From the NCBI GenBank assembly GCA_902706205.1, contig CACSKA010000011.1:102256-166255 (forward strand): DNA of 64,000 nt, given 5' to 3'. This DNA comes from Chryseobacterium sp. 18061. Its GTDB lineage: Bacteria; Pseudomonadota; Gammaproteobacteria; Enterobacterales; Enterobacteriaceae. Of the stretch, positions 27,850 through 36,210 are shown piece after piece. The notes under the pieces are model-generated. The model had not been told where the DNA came from. It saw nothing but the letters and a program-made list of their open reading frames with translations, and did no database searches. How positions within the stretch are numbered: position 1 is the stretch's first letter; every line of letters begins with the position of its first letter. The position numbers were made by a program, and so were the translations under genes.

Positions 27850-29279
27850 ACCCTCAACATGATATCCAGTCTTTGCAGGATTATTTGCGTAAAACACTGC
27901 TGGATCCCGTCCGGCCAGGACAACTGGCAATCAGTGGTAGCGATGGTGAGTTAACGTGGTCTGAACTTAGCGTGGCGGTGACCGGCTGGATGGAACGTTA
28001 TCATGCATCCGCCCCGCATCCCGATGCGCCTGTCGTGTTATATGGTCATCAGCAAACAGAATTTGCGGTCGCTATATACAGCTGCCTGCTGCATGGCATC
28101 ACGTATATTCCTGTTGACTGTATTTATCCGACCGAACGGCTGAAAGAGATCTGCGCGCTTGCGCACGCGCCTTATTACTATGACGTGCTGCAGCGGACAT
28201 TTGTGCACACTGGCGTGGCTGCCAAGCCACTGCAAGAGAGTGATCTGGCGTACATGATGTTTACCTCAGGCAGTACCGGCCAACCAAAAGGTGTGCAAAT
28301 TGGCAGAGAGTCCGTGTGGAATTTCATCCAATGGGTTGGAGAATCATTTTCGCTGCCAGATGCTCCGGTTCTGATGAATCATGCGGTATTCAGTTTTGAT
28401 TTATCTCTCATTCCGCTGCTGGCCAATTTAGCCAAAAATGGCCATATCGTTCTGAATTCAAAAGAGGCCATTGCCACGGAGTCATGGCTGGAATCGCTGC
28501 ATCTGAAAAAAGTGTCTGCGTGGATTTCTACTCCTTCATTTGCGTATCAGAAACTGCTTTCTCCACAGTTTAATAGCGAATTTTTGCCCGATCTCGCCGT
28601 CTTTGTCTTTATTGGGGAAGTGCTGAATAAGGCGCTGGTGAAGCAATTACGCCGACGCTTCCCGAATGCAAAAATCATGAATTCCTACGGGCCAACAGAA
28701 GCAACTGTGGCAACCACGGTGGTAGAAATCACAGATGAGATGATGGCCAGCGAATCAGACCTGTTGCCCATTGGCACCATGATGCCTCATTCCTTTATGG
28801 ACATTACTCCAGAGGGCGAGCTGATCATATGGGGGAAAAATGTGATGCGCGGATATCTTGGCCTGCCTGAAGAGAATGCGACCAAATTGCTTACCCGAGC
28901 AGGCACACCATGGCGGGGCTATCGAACCGGGGATCTGGGATTTTCCAAAGATTATCTGTATTGCATGGGCCGCAATGATAGCCAAATAAAGCTCAACGGC
29001 TATCGGATTGAAATTAGTGAGATTGAAGCCCGGTTGTTGAACATGGACGGTATTCATGAGGCGGTCGTACTACCGTTGATGAAACCGGGGGGCTCAGTTT
29101 TACGCATCGCGGCATTCTGTGTGTCCCATTTATCGACAGAAGAAATAAAACAAGGGCTGGCGAAGGTCGTTCCGTCCTATATGGTTCCGAGTCAGATTCT
29201 ACTCAAAGATGTATTGCCATTAAATCCTAATGGCAAAATCGATCGTAAGTTGTTAGACGCGCAAGCACGCGTCAGTTGA
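27846..29279 (+). CDS. DltA-like amino-acid:carrier-protein ligase
   Basis: 477 residues from the ATG at 27846. It is an adenylate-forming enzyme: A3 P-loop FTSGSTGQPKG (139-149), A5 NSYGPTEAT (from 279), A7 YRTGDLG, A8 GRNDSQIKLNGYRIEISEIE and the A10 lysine K464 in NGKIDRK. Closest in size and motif spacing to DltA, which activates D-alanine and loads DltC. The motif FCGE of DltA, whose cysteine is linked to D-Ala chirality selection, reads FIGE here (Ile256). The substrate may therefore not be D-Ala. The start overlaps the MBOAT stop. Confidence 0.85.
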   Translation: MNPQHDIQSLQDYLRKTLLDPVRPGQLAISGSDGELTWSELSVAVTGWMERYHASAPHPDAPVVLYGHQQTEFAVAIYSCLLHGITYIPVDCIYPTERLKEICALAHAPYYYDVLQRTFVHTGVAAKPLQESDLAYMMFTSGSTGQPKGVQIGRESVWNFIQWVGESFSLPDAPVLMNHAVFSFDLSLIPLLANLAKNGHIVLNSKEAIATESWLESLHLKKVSAWISTPSFAYQKLLSPQFNSEFLPDLAVFVFIGEVLNKALVKQLRRRFPNAKIMNSYGPTEATVATTVVEITDEMMASESDLLPIGTMMPHSFMDITPEGELIIWGKNVMRGYLGLPEENATKLLTRAGTPWRGYRTGDLGFSKDYLYCMGRNDSQIKLNGYRIEISEIEARLLNMDGIHEAVVLPLMKPGGSVLRIAAFCVSHLSTEEIKQGLAKVVPSYMVPSQILLKDVLPLNPNGKIDRKLLDAQARVS

Positions 29280-29293
29280 TAATGTGAGGAATA

Positions 29294-29515
29294 ATGATGG
29301 AAGAACAAGTTCTGGCTCTGTTTGAGCGCGTGCTGTCCCGCAAGGTTGGTTTCAATGATGAACTTATTGAGTCTGACATTCTCGACTCGATTATGGCAGT
29401 CGATGTAGTACTCGAAGTTCAGGATGAGTTTGGCTGTATGATTTCGCCAACAGATGTCGCCAGCGTATTAAAAACGCCGGCGAGTCTGGCAGCCTATATT
29501 GAAGAAAACCGTTAA
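29294..29515 (+). CDS. DltC-like acyl carrier protein
   Basis: 73 residues (72 if the second ATG at 29297 is used, which has better spacing from GAGGA at 29286-29290). The phosphopantetheine attachment serine is S32 in DILDSIMAV. It is acidic, helical, and of DltC type (single short domain, 15 bp after dltA). It would accept the activated amino acid as a thioester and present it to the MBOAT protein. A terminator follows and ends the operon. Confidence 0.85.
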   Translation: MMEEQVLALFERVLSRKVGFNDELIESDILDSIMAVDVVLEVQDEFGCMISPTDVASVLKTPASLAAYIEENR

Positions 29516-29529
29516 TTATTTCGATTAAA

Positions 29530-29564
29530 AAAACGGCGGAGGGCATGATGCCGTCCGCCGTTTT
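29530..29564. terminator. Bidirectional terminator between the dlt-like operon and potD
   Basis: AAAACGGCGGA / TCCGCCGTTTT is an 11-bp perfect outer stem with an inner GGCAT/ATGCC stem. A- and T-tracts at both edges allow termination of the convergent carrier-protein gene and potD. Confidence 0.88.
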
Positions 29565-29582
29565 ATTCAGTGCAAGATGTAA

Positions 29583-30617
29583 TTACCTACCCGCTTTCAG
29601 CTTCTGGTAATAATCTTCGTAGATACGGCTGGCGTCACCAACATCGTTCTGCCATTCGCCTTTCTTAATGGTTTCCGCATCCGGATACAACGATTTGTCG
29701 TTGGCGACTTTTGGATCCAATAGCTTACGCGCCGCCAGGTTTGGCGTCGGATAGCCGATGGTTTCTGCCACCTGTTTGGCGACATCCGGGCGAAGCAGGA
29801 AGTTAATCAGCTTCAGCGCACCGTCGACGTTTTTGGCATTCGCAGGAATTGCCAGGCTGTCCATCCAGAAAATACCGCCTTCTTTCGGCCATACCACTTC
29901 CAGCGGTGTTCCGGCCTGACGAGCCACGAACGCAGAACCGTTCCACACCATACCCAGATTCACCTCGCCTTCCATATACGGGTTCGCCGGATTGTCGGAG
30001 TTGAACGCCGCGACGTTAGGCATCAGTTTTTGCAGCTCTTTGTAAGCCGCTTCAATCTCTTTCGGATCGGTGGTGTTGCCGGAATAGCCCAGTTTACGCA
30101 GCGCAATCTGGAACACTTCGCGCGCATCGTCGGTCAACAACAGGCTGCCTTTATATTCCGGTTTCCACAAATCGGCCCAGCTGGTGACGGTTTTCGGGTC
30201 GATAGCCTCGCTGTTTACGCCAATCGCCGTGGCACCCCAGATGTACGGAATCGAGTAGTCATTATTCGGGTCAAACGGCTTGTTCAGCATTTCCGGATCA
30301 AGATTGCTGAAGTTGGTCAGCTTGCTTTTGTCGATCTTCTGGATCATGCCTTCTTTGCGCATTTTGTCGACAAAGTAGGTCGAAGGAACCACCAGATCGT
30401 ATGCGCCGTCTTTATAGGTTTTCAGCTTGGCGTACATGGTTTCATTCGATTCATAGGTCGAATAGATAACCTTGATTCCGGTCTCTTTGGTGAATTGCTC
30501 CAGCAGGCCCGGCGGTACGTATTCGGTCCAGTTATAGAAATAGAGCGTTTTGCTGTCATCGGCGTGCGCCGCACCCATTCCGAGTACCAGTGCCGCGGCG
30601 GCAAGCATTTTTTTCAT
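29583..30617 (-). CDS. potD: Spermidine/putrescine-binding periplasmic protein PotD
   Basis: 344 residues. The signal peptide (MKKMLAAAALVLGMGAAHA) is followed by the mature DDSKTLYFYNWTEYVP start. Periplasmic receptor of the PotABCD ABC importer, preferring spermidine. The hallmark ligand-pocket segments YNWTEY, STYESNETMYAKL and WGATAIGVN are present. Its start overlaps the potC stop by 4 bp; it is the last gene of the potABCD operon and is convergent with the dlt-like operon. Confidence 0.96.
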   Translation of the reverse strand: MKKMLAAAALVLGMGAAHADDSKTLYFYNWTEYVPPGLLEQFTKETGIKVIYSTYESNETMYAKLKTYKDGAYDLVVPSTYFVDKMRKEGMIQKIDKSKLTNFSNLDPEMLNKPFDPNNDYSIPYIWGATAIGVNSEAIDPKTVTSWADLWKPEYKGSLLLTDDAREVFQIALRKLGYSGNTTDPKEIEAAYKELQKLMPNVAAFNSDNPANPYMEGEVNLGMVWNGSAFVARQAGTPLEVVWPKEGGIFWMDSLAIPANAKNVDGALKLINFLLRPDVAKQVAETIGYPTPNLAARKLLDPKVANDKSLYPDAETIKKGEWQNDVGDASRIYEDYYQKLKAGR

Positions 30618-31405
30618 TTCGATGTCCTCTGAGATTTCGTTTTATCACGAGCAACTATCTGGCTGGCAACCACCATAACCAGAGAAAGCACTAACAGAAT
30701 GGTCGCCAGCGCGTTCACTTCAGGTGAAACGCCAACTTTAACCATCGAGTAAATCTTGAGTGGCAAAATTTCATAGCCGGGACCGGTGACGAACGAGGAA
30801 ACCACCACGTCATCCATCGACAGGGTAAAGCTTAGCAGCCATCCGGCAGCGACCGCAGGCATCGCCAGCGGCAAGATGATTTTGCGCAAAATGGTCATTT
30901 CGCTGGCACCCAAATCTTTCGCCGCTTCCAGCATCCGTACATCAAAGCCTTTCAGGCGTGAGTAAACGGTGACCACCACAAATGGCAGGCAGAAAGTGAT
31001 GTGCGAGAATAACAGCGACCAGAAGCCGAGCTGAATGCCAATCAGCATAAACAGCACCAGCAGGGAAATCGCCATCACGATGTCGGGGGACATCATCACC
31101 ACGAACAGCATGCCGCTGACGAACGGCTTACCGCGAAAACGATAGCGAAACAACGCCACCGCAGTGAGCGAGCCAATCAATGTGGCGAATGTCGCGGAAA
31201 ACACGGCCATCGTCAGCGAGTGCTGTGCGGCCTGCAATAGGCTGTCGTTGTTCATCAACAGGCTGTACCACTGCGTGGTGAAGCCCTGCCAGTTAATGCC
31301 AAACCGTGAGCTGTTAAAGGAGTTCACGATTAAAATAATGATCGGAATATACAGGTAGGCGTAGATGGCGGTCATAAAGCCGCCGCGAAGCAGACGACCG
31401 ATCAT
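30614..31405 (-). CDS. potC: Spermidine/putrescine ABC transporter permease PotC
   Basis: 263 residues, six transmembrane segments. The cytoplasmic EAA loop that docks with PotA is visible (EAAKDLGASEMTILRKIILP). It overlaps potB by 4 bp and potD by 4 bp. Length is one residue short of E. coli PotC. Confidence 0.96.
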   Translation of the reverse strand: MIGRLLRGGFMTAIYAYLYIPIIILIVNSFNSSRFGINWQGFTTQWYSLLMNNDSLLQAAQHSLTMAVFSATFATLIGSLTAVALFRYRFRGKPFVSGMLFVVMMSPDIVMAISLLVLFMLIGIQLGFWSLLFSHITFCLPFVVVTVYSRLKGFDVRMLEAAKDLGASEMTILRKIILPLAMPAVAAGWLLSFTLSMDDVVVSSFVTGPGYEILPLKIYSMVKVGVSPEVNALATILLVLSLVMVVASQIVARDKTKSQRTSK

Positions 31406-32259
31406 TCGAGTTCCACCTTTTTGTTCAGCAGCCGCGCGGCGCGCCAGTAAACCAGCAGCATCAGGCCCATCACTAGCGTCAGCGTAATGCTGGTGGCCGC
31501 CCCAAACGGCCAGTCGCGAATATTCAGGAACTGGCTTTTGATAACGTTGCCGATAAGCAGGTTTTTCGCACCACCCATCAGGTCGGAGACGTAGAACAGG
31601 CCCATCGCGGGAAGCATGACTAACAGACAGCCCGCAATAATTCCCGGCATGGTCAGCGGCATGATGATGCGAATGAAGGTCTGGAACTTATTGGCGCCTA
31701 AATCACGGGCCGCTTCCAGCAGCGGTTTGTCGAGCTTCTCAATGCTGGAATAGAGCGGCATCACCATAAAGGGCAGCAGAATGTAGACCAGGCCGATGAT
31801 CACCGCGCCTGGTGTATACATAATGCGAATCGGCGTATCAATCACCCCGGTCCACAGCAGGAACGCGTTGAGATAGCCTTTAGTGCTGAGGAAAATTTTA
31901 AGCCCGTAAATGCGGATCAGCGAGTTGGTCCAGAACGGAACAATCAGCAGAAACAACAGCAGAGGGCGCACTTTTTCCGGCAGGCGCGCCAGGAACCAGG
32001 CGAAAGGATAGCCGAGGATTAGGCACGCCAGCGTGGCCAGTAGCGCCATATTCAGCGAGTGCAGTAAAACATCAAAATAGAGTGGGTCGAGCAGACGCGC
32101 GTAGTTATCCAGCGAAAAGACCATTTTGACGAAACTGGCGTCGTCACGGGTCAGGAAGCTGGTACCGATGATCATCAGGTTGGGCAGAAAGACAAATACC
32201 ACCAGCCAACCGACGATGGTGGCGATAACCACCTTCTGGAATTTACTGGTGTTCTTCAT
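31402..32259 (-). CDS. potB: Spermidine/putrescine ABC transporter permease PotB
   Basis: 285 residues from the ATG at 32259 (MKNTSKFQKVV), matching the E. coli N-terminus; a longer in-frame start lies inside potA and is rejected. Six transmembrane segments; the EAA loop is EAARDLGANKFQTFIRIIMP. Forms the membrane channel with PotC. The start overlaps potA by 17 bp. Confidence 0.96.
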   Translation of the reverse strand: MKNTSKFQKVVIATIVGWLVVFVFLPNLMIIGTSFLTRDDASFVKMVFSLDNYARLLDPLYFDVLLHSLNMALLATLACLILGYPFAWFLARLPEKVRPLLLFLLIVPFWTNSLIRIYGLKIFLSTKGYLNAFLLWTGVIDTPIRIMYTPGAVIIGLVYILLPFMVMPLYSSIEKLDKPLLEAARDLGANKFQTFIRIIMPLTMPGIIAGCLLVMLPAMGLFYVSDLMGGAKNLLIGNVIKSQFLNIRDWPFGAATSITLTLVMGLMLLVYWRAARLLNKKVELE

Positions 32260-33379
32260 CAGCCAGCACCACCTCCCAGCTTTCGACCCAATTGATGGCC
32301 ATTTTTTGATCCAGAGAATGGTCGAAGTCCGGGTCATCTTCATTGAAGAATTCGCTGACCATCACCATTTTTCCGTTTTCCAGTTCAACTACGGATTCCA
32401 GGGTCATGCCCTTGTAGTTGCGCTCGCGCACGTAGCCAATCAGGCCCTCTATGTCGTTATCGTGATTAATTTCATCGACGCGCAAATCTTCCGGCCGTAG
32501 CAGCACATTAAGCTTCTGGCCTTTTTCTACCGCGAAGTTGACGTAGATATTACACTCGCGGCCTTCAACGTTGGCGCGCACGCGTTGTTCATCCAGACGT
32601 TCAATCACTGTGGCGTTGAACATATTGATTTCACCAATGAATCCGGCGACGAACAGGTTCTTCGGTTCTTCATAAATTTCACGCGGCGTGCCGTCTTGCT
32701 CGATTTTGCCATCACGCATCACCACGATACGGTCAGACATGGTCAGGGCTTCTTCCTGATCGTGGGTAACGAACACAAAGGTAATTCCGAGCTTGCGCTG
32801 CAGGGCCTTCAGTTCGTTCTGCATCTGCTTACGCAGTTTGTAATCGAGCGCAGAAAGGGATTCGTCCAGTAATAATAGACGTGGTTTATTGACCACCGCG
32901 CGGGCGATAGCCACACGCTGCTGCTGTCCACCGGAAAGCTGATGCGGTTTGCGCTGAGCAAACTCGTCCAGTTGCACCATGCGCAGGGCATCGGTGACGC
33001 GGGGCGTTATCTCATTGGCAGGCGTTTTTTGCATCCGCAGACCGAAGGCCACGTTCTCGAACACGGTCATGTGCGGGAACAGCGCGTAGCTTTGAAAGAC
33101 GGTATTAACGTGGCGGTTTTCCGCAGGGACATCGGTGATGTCGATATCTTCAAGATGAATGCGGCCGTGGTCGACATTTTCGAGTCCGGCAATCAGGCGT
33201 AAAACCGTGGTTTTACCGCAGCCGGAGGGGCCGAGCAGCGTAAGGAATTCACCATTATTGATGGTGAGATTGAGATCTGAAATGACTGTTTTACCATCAA
33301 AGCCTTTGCGAATCCCCGCCAGATGCACTAGCGGCGAAAGCGAACGCGATTGTGTATTCAATTTTTTACTCTGTCCCAT
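32243..33379 (-). CDS. potA: Spermidine/putrescine ABC transporter ATPase PotA
   Basis: 378 residues. Walker A GPSGCGKTT, Q-loop, signature LSGGQQQR, Walker B LLLLDESLSALD and the switch VTHDQEEA are intact. A C-terminal TOBE-type regulatory domain follows residue 250. It powers PotBC import of polyamines. First gene of potABCD; the pepT gene is divergent, as in E. coli. Confidence 0.97.
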   Translation of the reverse strand: MGQSKKLNTQSRSLSPLVHLAGIRKGFDGKTVISDLNLTINNGEFLTLLGPSGCGKTTVLRLIAGLENVDHGRIHLEDIDITDVPAENRHVNTVFQSYALFPHMTVFENVAFGLRMQKTPANEITPRVTDALRMVQLDEFAQRKPHQLSGGQQQRVAIARAVVNKPRLLLLDESLSALDYKLRKQMQNELKALQRKLGITFVFVTHDQEEALTMSDRIVVMRDGKIEQDGTPREIYEEPKNLFVAGFIGEINMFNATVIERLDEQRVRANVEGRECNIYVNFAVEKGQKLNVLLRPEDLRVDEINHDNDIEGLIGYVRERNYKGMTLESVVELENGKMVMVSEFFNEDDPDFDHSLDQKMAINWVESWEVVLADEEHQ

Positions 33380-33634
33380 GTAAACGCAGCGAATGATCCC
33401 CGCTACGGGGTGTGTGGTTAACCACCTTTAAAGGTCTGACACATAATTAAGGGCTGGCATTCTACGGCAATCCCCTGAAATCGCCAATCATTCTGCCTCC
33501 TTGTTGACTACCTTTATACAATTCGCACAGGTGATTGAAAAAAAATCTCAATTGCCGGGCCAAAAGTGACCTGACGCAATATTTAGGGATCGGTGCTTAC
33601 TGATAATGTTGACACTAAAAATGAGGGCGACGAC

Positions 33635-34858
33635 ATGGATAAATTACTTGAGCGGTTTTTGCAGTATGTTTCTCTGGATACGCAGTCGAAGCCTGGTGTG
33701 CGACAGGTGCCGAGTACCGAAGGGCAGTGGAAATTGTTACGCCTGCTCAAAACGCAGCTCGAAGAATTGGGGCTGATTGACGTTACGCTGAGTGAGAAGG
33801 GGACAGTGATGGCCACGCTGCCCGCCAACGTTGAGGGCGATATTCCCGTCATCGGTTTTATTTCTCACGTCGATACCTCACCTGATTTTAGCGGTAAAAA
33901 CGTGAATCCGCAGATTGTCGAACACTATCGCGGGGGAGATATCGCGCTCGGTATTGGCGATGAAGTGCTGTCCCCGGTGATGTTCCCGGTGCTGCATCAG
34001 CTGCTTGGCCAGACGTTAATCACTACCGACGGCAAAACGCTACTCGGCGCGGATGACAAAGCTGGCGTTGCGGAAATCATGACCGCGCTGGCCTTGATGA
34101 CGACCACTAACGTGCCACACGGCGAAATTCGCGTGGCCTTCACGCCGGATGAAGAAGTAGGCAAGGGAGCCAAACATTTTGACGTTGAGGCGTTCGGGGC
34201 TCAATGGGCGTATACCGTCGACGGCGGCGGCGTGGGTGAACTGGAGTACGAGAACTTCAATGCGGCGTCGGTGACCATCAAAATCGCGGGCAACAACGTG
34301 CATCCGGGCAGCGCAAAAGGCGTGATGGTGAACGCGCTGTCGCTGGCTTCGCGCATTCACGCGGAAGTACCCGCCGACGAAAGCCCTGAACAGACGGAAG
34401 GCTATGAAGGTTTCTTCCATCTGACCAGTATTAAAGGCACCGTCGACAGCGCGCAGATGCACTACATTATTCGTGATTTCGACCGTAAACAGTTCGAAGC
34501 GCGGAAGCGCAAAATGATGGAAATCGCGAAAAAGGTCGGCAAAGGGTTGCACCCGGATTGCTACATCGAGCTCATCATCGAAGACAGTTATTACAACATG
34601 CGTGAAAAGGTGATGGAGCATCCTCACATCATCGAGGTCGCGCAGCAGGCGATGCATGATTGCGATATCAAACCGCTGATGAAACCGATTCGCGGCGGCA
34701 CCGATGGCTCGCAGCTTTCGTTCATGGGATTACCGTGTCCGAACATCTTTACCGGCGGCTATAACTACCACGGCAAGCACGAGTTCGCGACGCTGGAAGG
34801 GATGGAGAAAGCGGTAAGAGTTATTGTGCGTATTGCGGAGCTAACCGCTAAACGGTAG
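33635..34858 (+). CDS. pepT: Peptidase T (tripeptidase)
   Basis: 407 residues from the ATG at 33635; a 14-codon in-frame extension is not conserved and is rejected. Dinuclear zinc M20 peptidase that releases the N-terminal residue of tripeptides in the cytoplasm. Metal and catalytic residues are in SHVDTSPD, LGADDKAG, TPDEEVGKGAKHFD, YTVDGGG and YNYHGKHEF. In Salmonella pepT is anaerobically induced through FNR; only a poor FNR-like sequence was seen near 33535 here. Confidence 0.96.
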   Translation: MDKLLERFLQYVSLDTQSKPGVRQVPSTEGQWKLLRLLKTQLEELGLIDVTLSEKGTVMATLPANVEGDIPVIGFISHVDTSPDFSGKNVNPQIVEHYRGGDIALGIGDEVLSPVMFPVLHQLLGQTLITTDGKTLLGADDKAGVAEIMTALALMTTTNVPHGEIRVAFTPDEEVGKGAKHFDVEAFGAQWAYTVDGGGVGELEYENFNAASVTIKIAGNNVHPGSAKGVMVNALSLASRIHAEVPADESPEQTEGYEGFFHLTSIKGTVDSAQMHYIIRDFDRKQFEARKRKMMEIAKKVGKGLHPDCYIELIIEDSYYNMREKVMEHPHIIEVAQQAMHDCDIKPLMKPIRGGTDGSQLSFMGLPCPNIFTGGYNYHGKHEFATLEGMEKAVRVIVRIAELTAKR

Positions 34859-34866
34859 GCGGAGTT

Positions 34867-34958
34867 TGCCGGGTAATTTGCCCGGCGGTGCGAATACTGA
34901 CCGGGCCTACACGATTAACGTATTGTAGGCCGGTGTAAGCGCAGCGCCGCCGGGCAAA
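34867..34958. repeat. REP/BIME-type repeat
   Basis: Inverted palindromic units TTGCCGGG...CCCGGCGGTGC and GTAGGCCGGTGTAAGCGCAGC...CGCCGGGCAAAC lie between the convergent pepT and roxA ends. Confidence 0.78.
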
Positions 34959-34964
34959 CGGTTA

Positions 34965-36086
34965 TCAGTCCTCGAAGAACCAATAACCGCAGTTCACCAG
35001 CGCAGAGAGCATTGCCAGGAAGGAAGGGTCTTCCAGCGCATCGCCAAAATGTTCCGCGTTCAGTTCAATATGACTCGCCAGCGCTTCCAGTGCCGGGCGG
35101 TGCGGTGAATCAATCTTCTCACCGTTCACGTATACTTCACCCTCAATGCGCAGCACGCGCAGACCACCCAGACGAACCAGTTTGTCCCCCTGTTGCAGTG
35201 CGTCGTAAATCTCATCGGCTTGATACGGCGGCTCTGGCGGAGAAACGTCGAGTTCGTGACGTGTCAGGCTGATGAACTCCCCAAACCACTGAGTAAAGTG
35301 TTCCGGCTGGCTTATCATCTCGAGCATCATGGCGCGCAGCTTGTCGAGTTCCTGCGGCACGATATCTGCCGGATGTTCACGCGCAGGCACGTCCGGGTCA
35401 GTATAACGGTGCGTACCCAGTTCTCTCTGCAGTACGTAATCAGCGAAACCGCTGATCAGCTCCTTGCCACTTGGTGCGCGGAAGCCGACCGAGTAGTTCA
35501 GCGAGTTCTCCAGCGAATAACCTTCGTGCGGGAAACCGGGTGGAATATAGAGAATATCGCCCGGCTCCATTTCTTCATCGATAATCGCGTCGAACGGGGA
35601 GACCTGTAGCAGGTCCGGATGCGGACAGTGCTGCTTCATCGGCACTTTGTCACCGACGCGCCAGCGACGGCGACCGGTTCCCTGAATGATAAAGACATCG
35701 TACTGATCCAGATGCGGACCAACGCCGCCGCCGGGCACGGAGAATGAAATCATCAGATCGTCAATGCGCCAGTCGGGCAGGGCGCGGAATGGGCGCATTA
35801 GCGCTGCGGTCGGTTCATGCCAGTGGTTTACCGCCTGTACCAGCAGCGACCAGTTATTTTCACTCAGGTGATCGTAGCTTTGGAAGGGACCGTGGCTGAC
35901 CTGCCATTTGCCTTCATGGTGGCTGACGAGGCGGCTGTCCACTTCGTCTTCCATGGCGAGGCCCGCCAGTTCGTCAGGGGAAATCGGGTCGACAAAGTCG
36001 GTAAAGCCGCGCTTCAACACGACCGGGCGTTTTTGCCAGTAGCGTTCGATAAAGTCGGGCCAGTTGAGCGATAACTGATAATCCAT
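34965..36086 (-). CDS. roxA: 50S ribosomal protein L16 arginine hydroxylase
   Basis: 373 residues. A JmjC 2-oxoglutarate/Fe(II) oxygenase; iron ligands are in PHLDQYDVF (His and Asp) and the histidine of PPGFPHEGYS. The C-terminal winged-helix dimerisation part follows. RoxA (YcfD) hydroxylates an arginine of ribosomal protein L16. The location between pepT and phoQ is the E. coli order. Confidence 0.95.
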   Translation of the reverse strand: MDYQLSLNWPDFIERYWQKRPVVLKRGFTDFVDPISPDELAGLAMEDEVDSRLVSHHEGKWQVSHGPFQSYDHLSENNWSLLVQAVNHWHEPTAALMRPFRALPDWRIDDLMISFSVPGGGVGPHLDQYDVFIIQGTGRRRWRVGDKVPMKQHCPHPDLLQVSPFDAIIDEEMEPGDILYIPPGFPHEGYSLENSLNYSVGFRAPSGKELISGFADYVLQRELGTHRYTDPDVPAREHPADIVPQELDKLRAMMLEMISQPEHFTQWFGEFISLTRHELDVSPPEPPYQADEIYDALQQGDKLVRLGGLRVLRIEGEVYVNGEKIDSPHRPALEALASHIELNAEHFGDALEDPSFLAMLSALVNCGYWFFED

Positions 36087-36210
36087 AATGTTTTATTCCA
36101 CAGGCAGGGTTCTGTTGGGAGTATTGACGCTAAATCATTCGAGTTGCATGAAGTATGACGAGTATAACGGATGCCACTGCCTGACGATGCAAGCGGTGGC
36201 AAAAAAAGAC

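Noticed and set aside
33535..33551. FNR site upstream of pepT
   Set aside because: TTGAA-N4-ATCTC matches only one half of the consensus; not enough.
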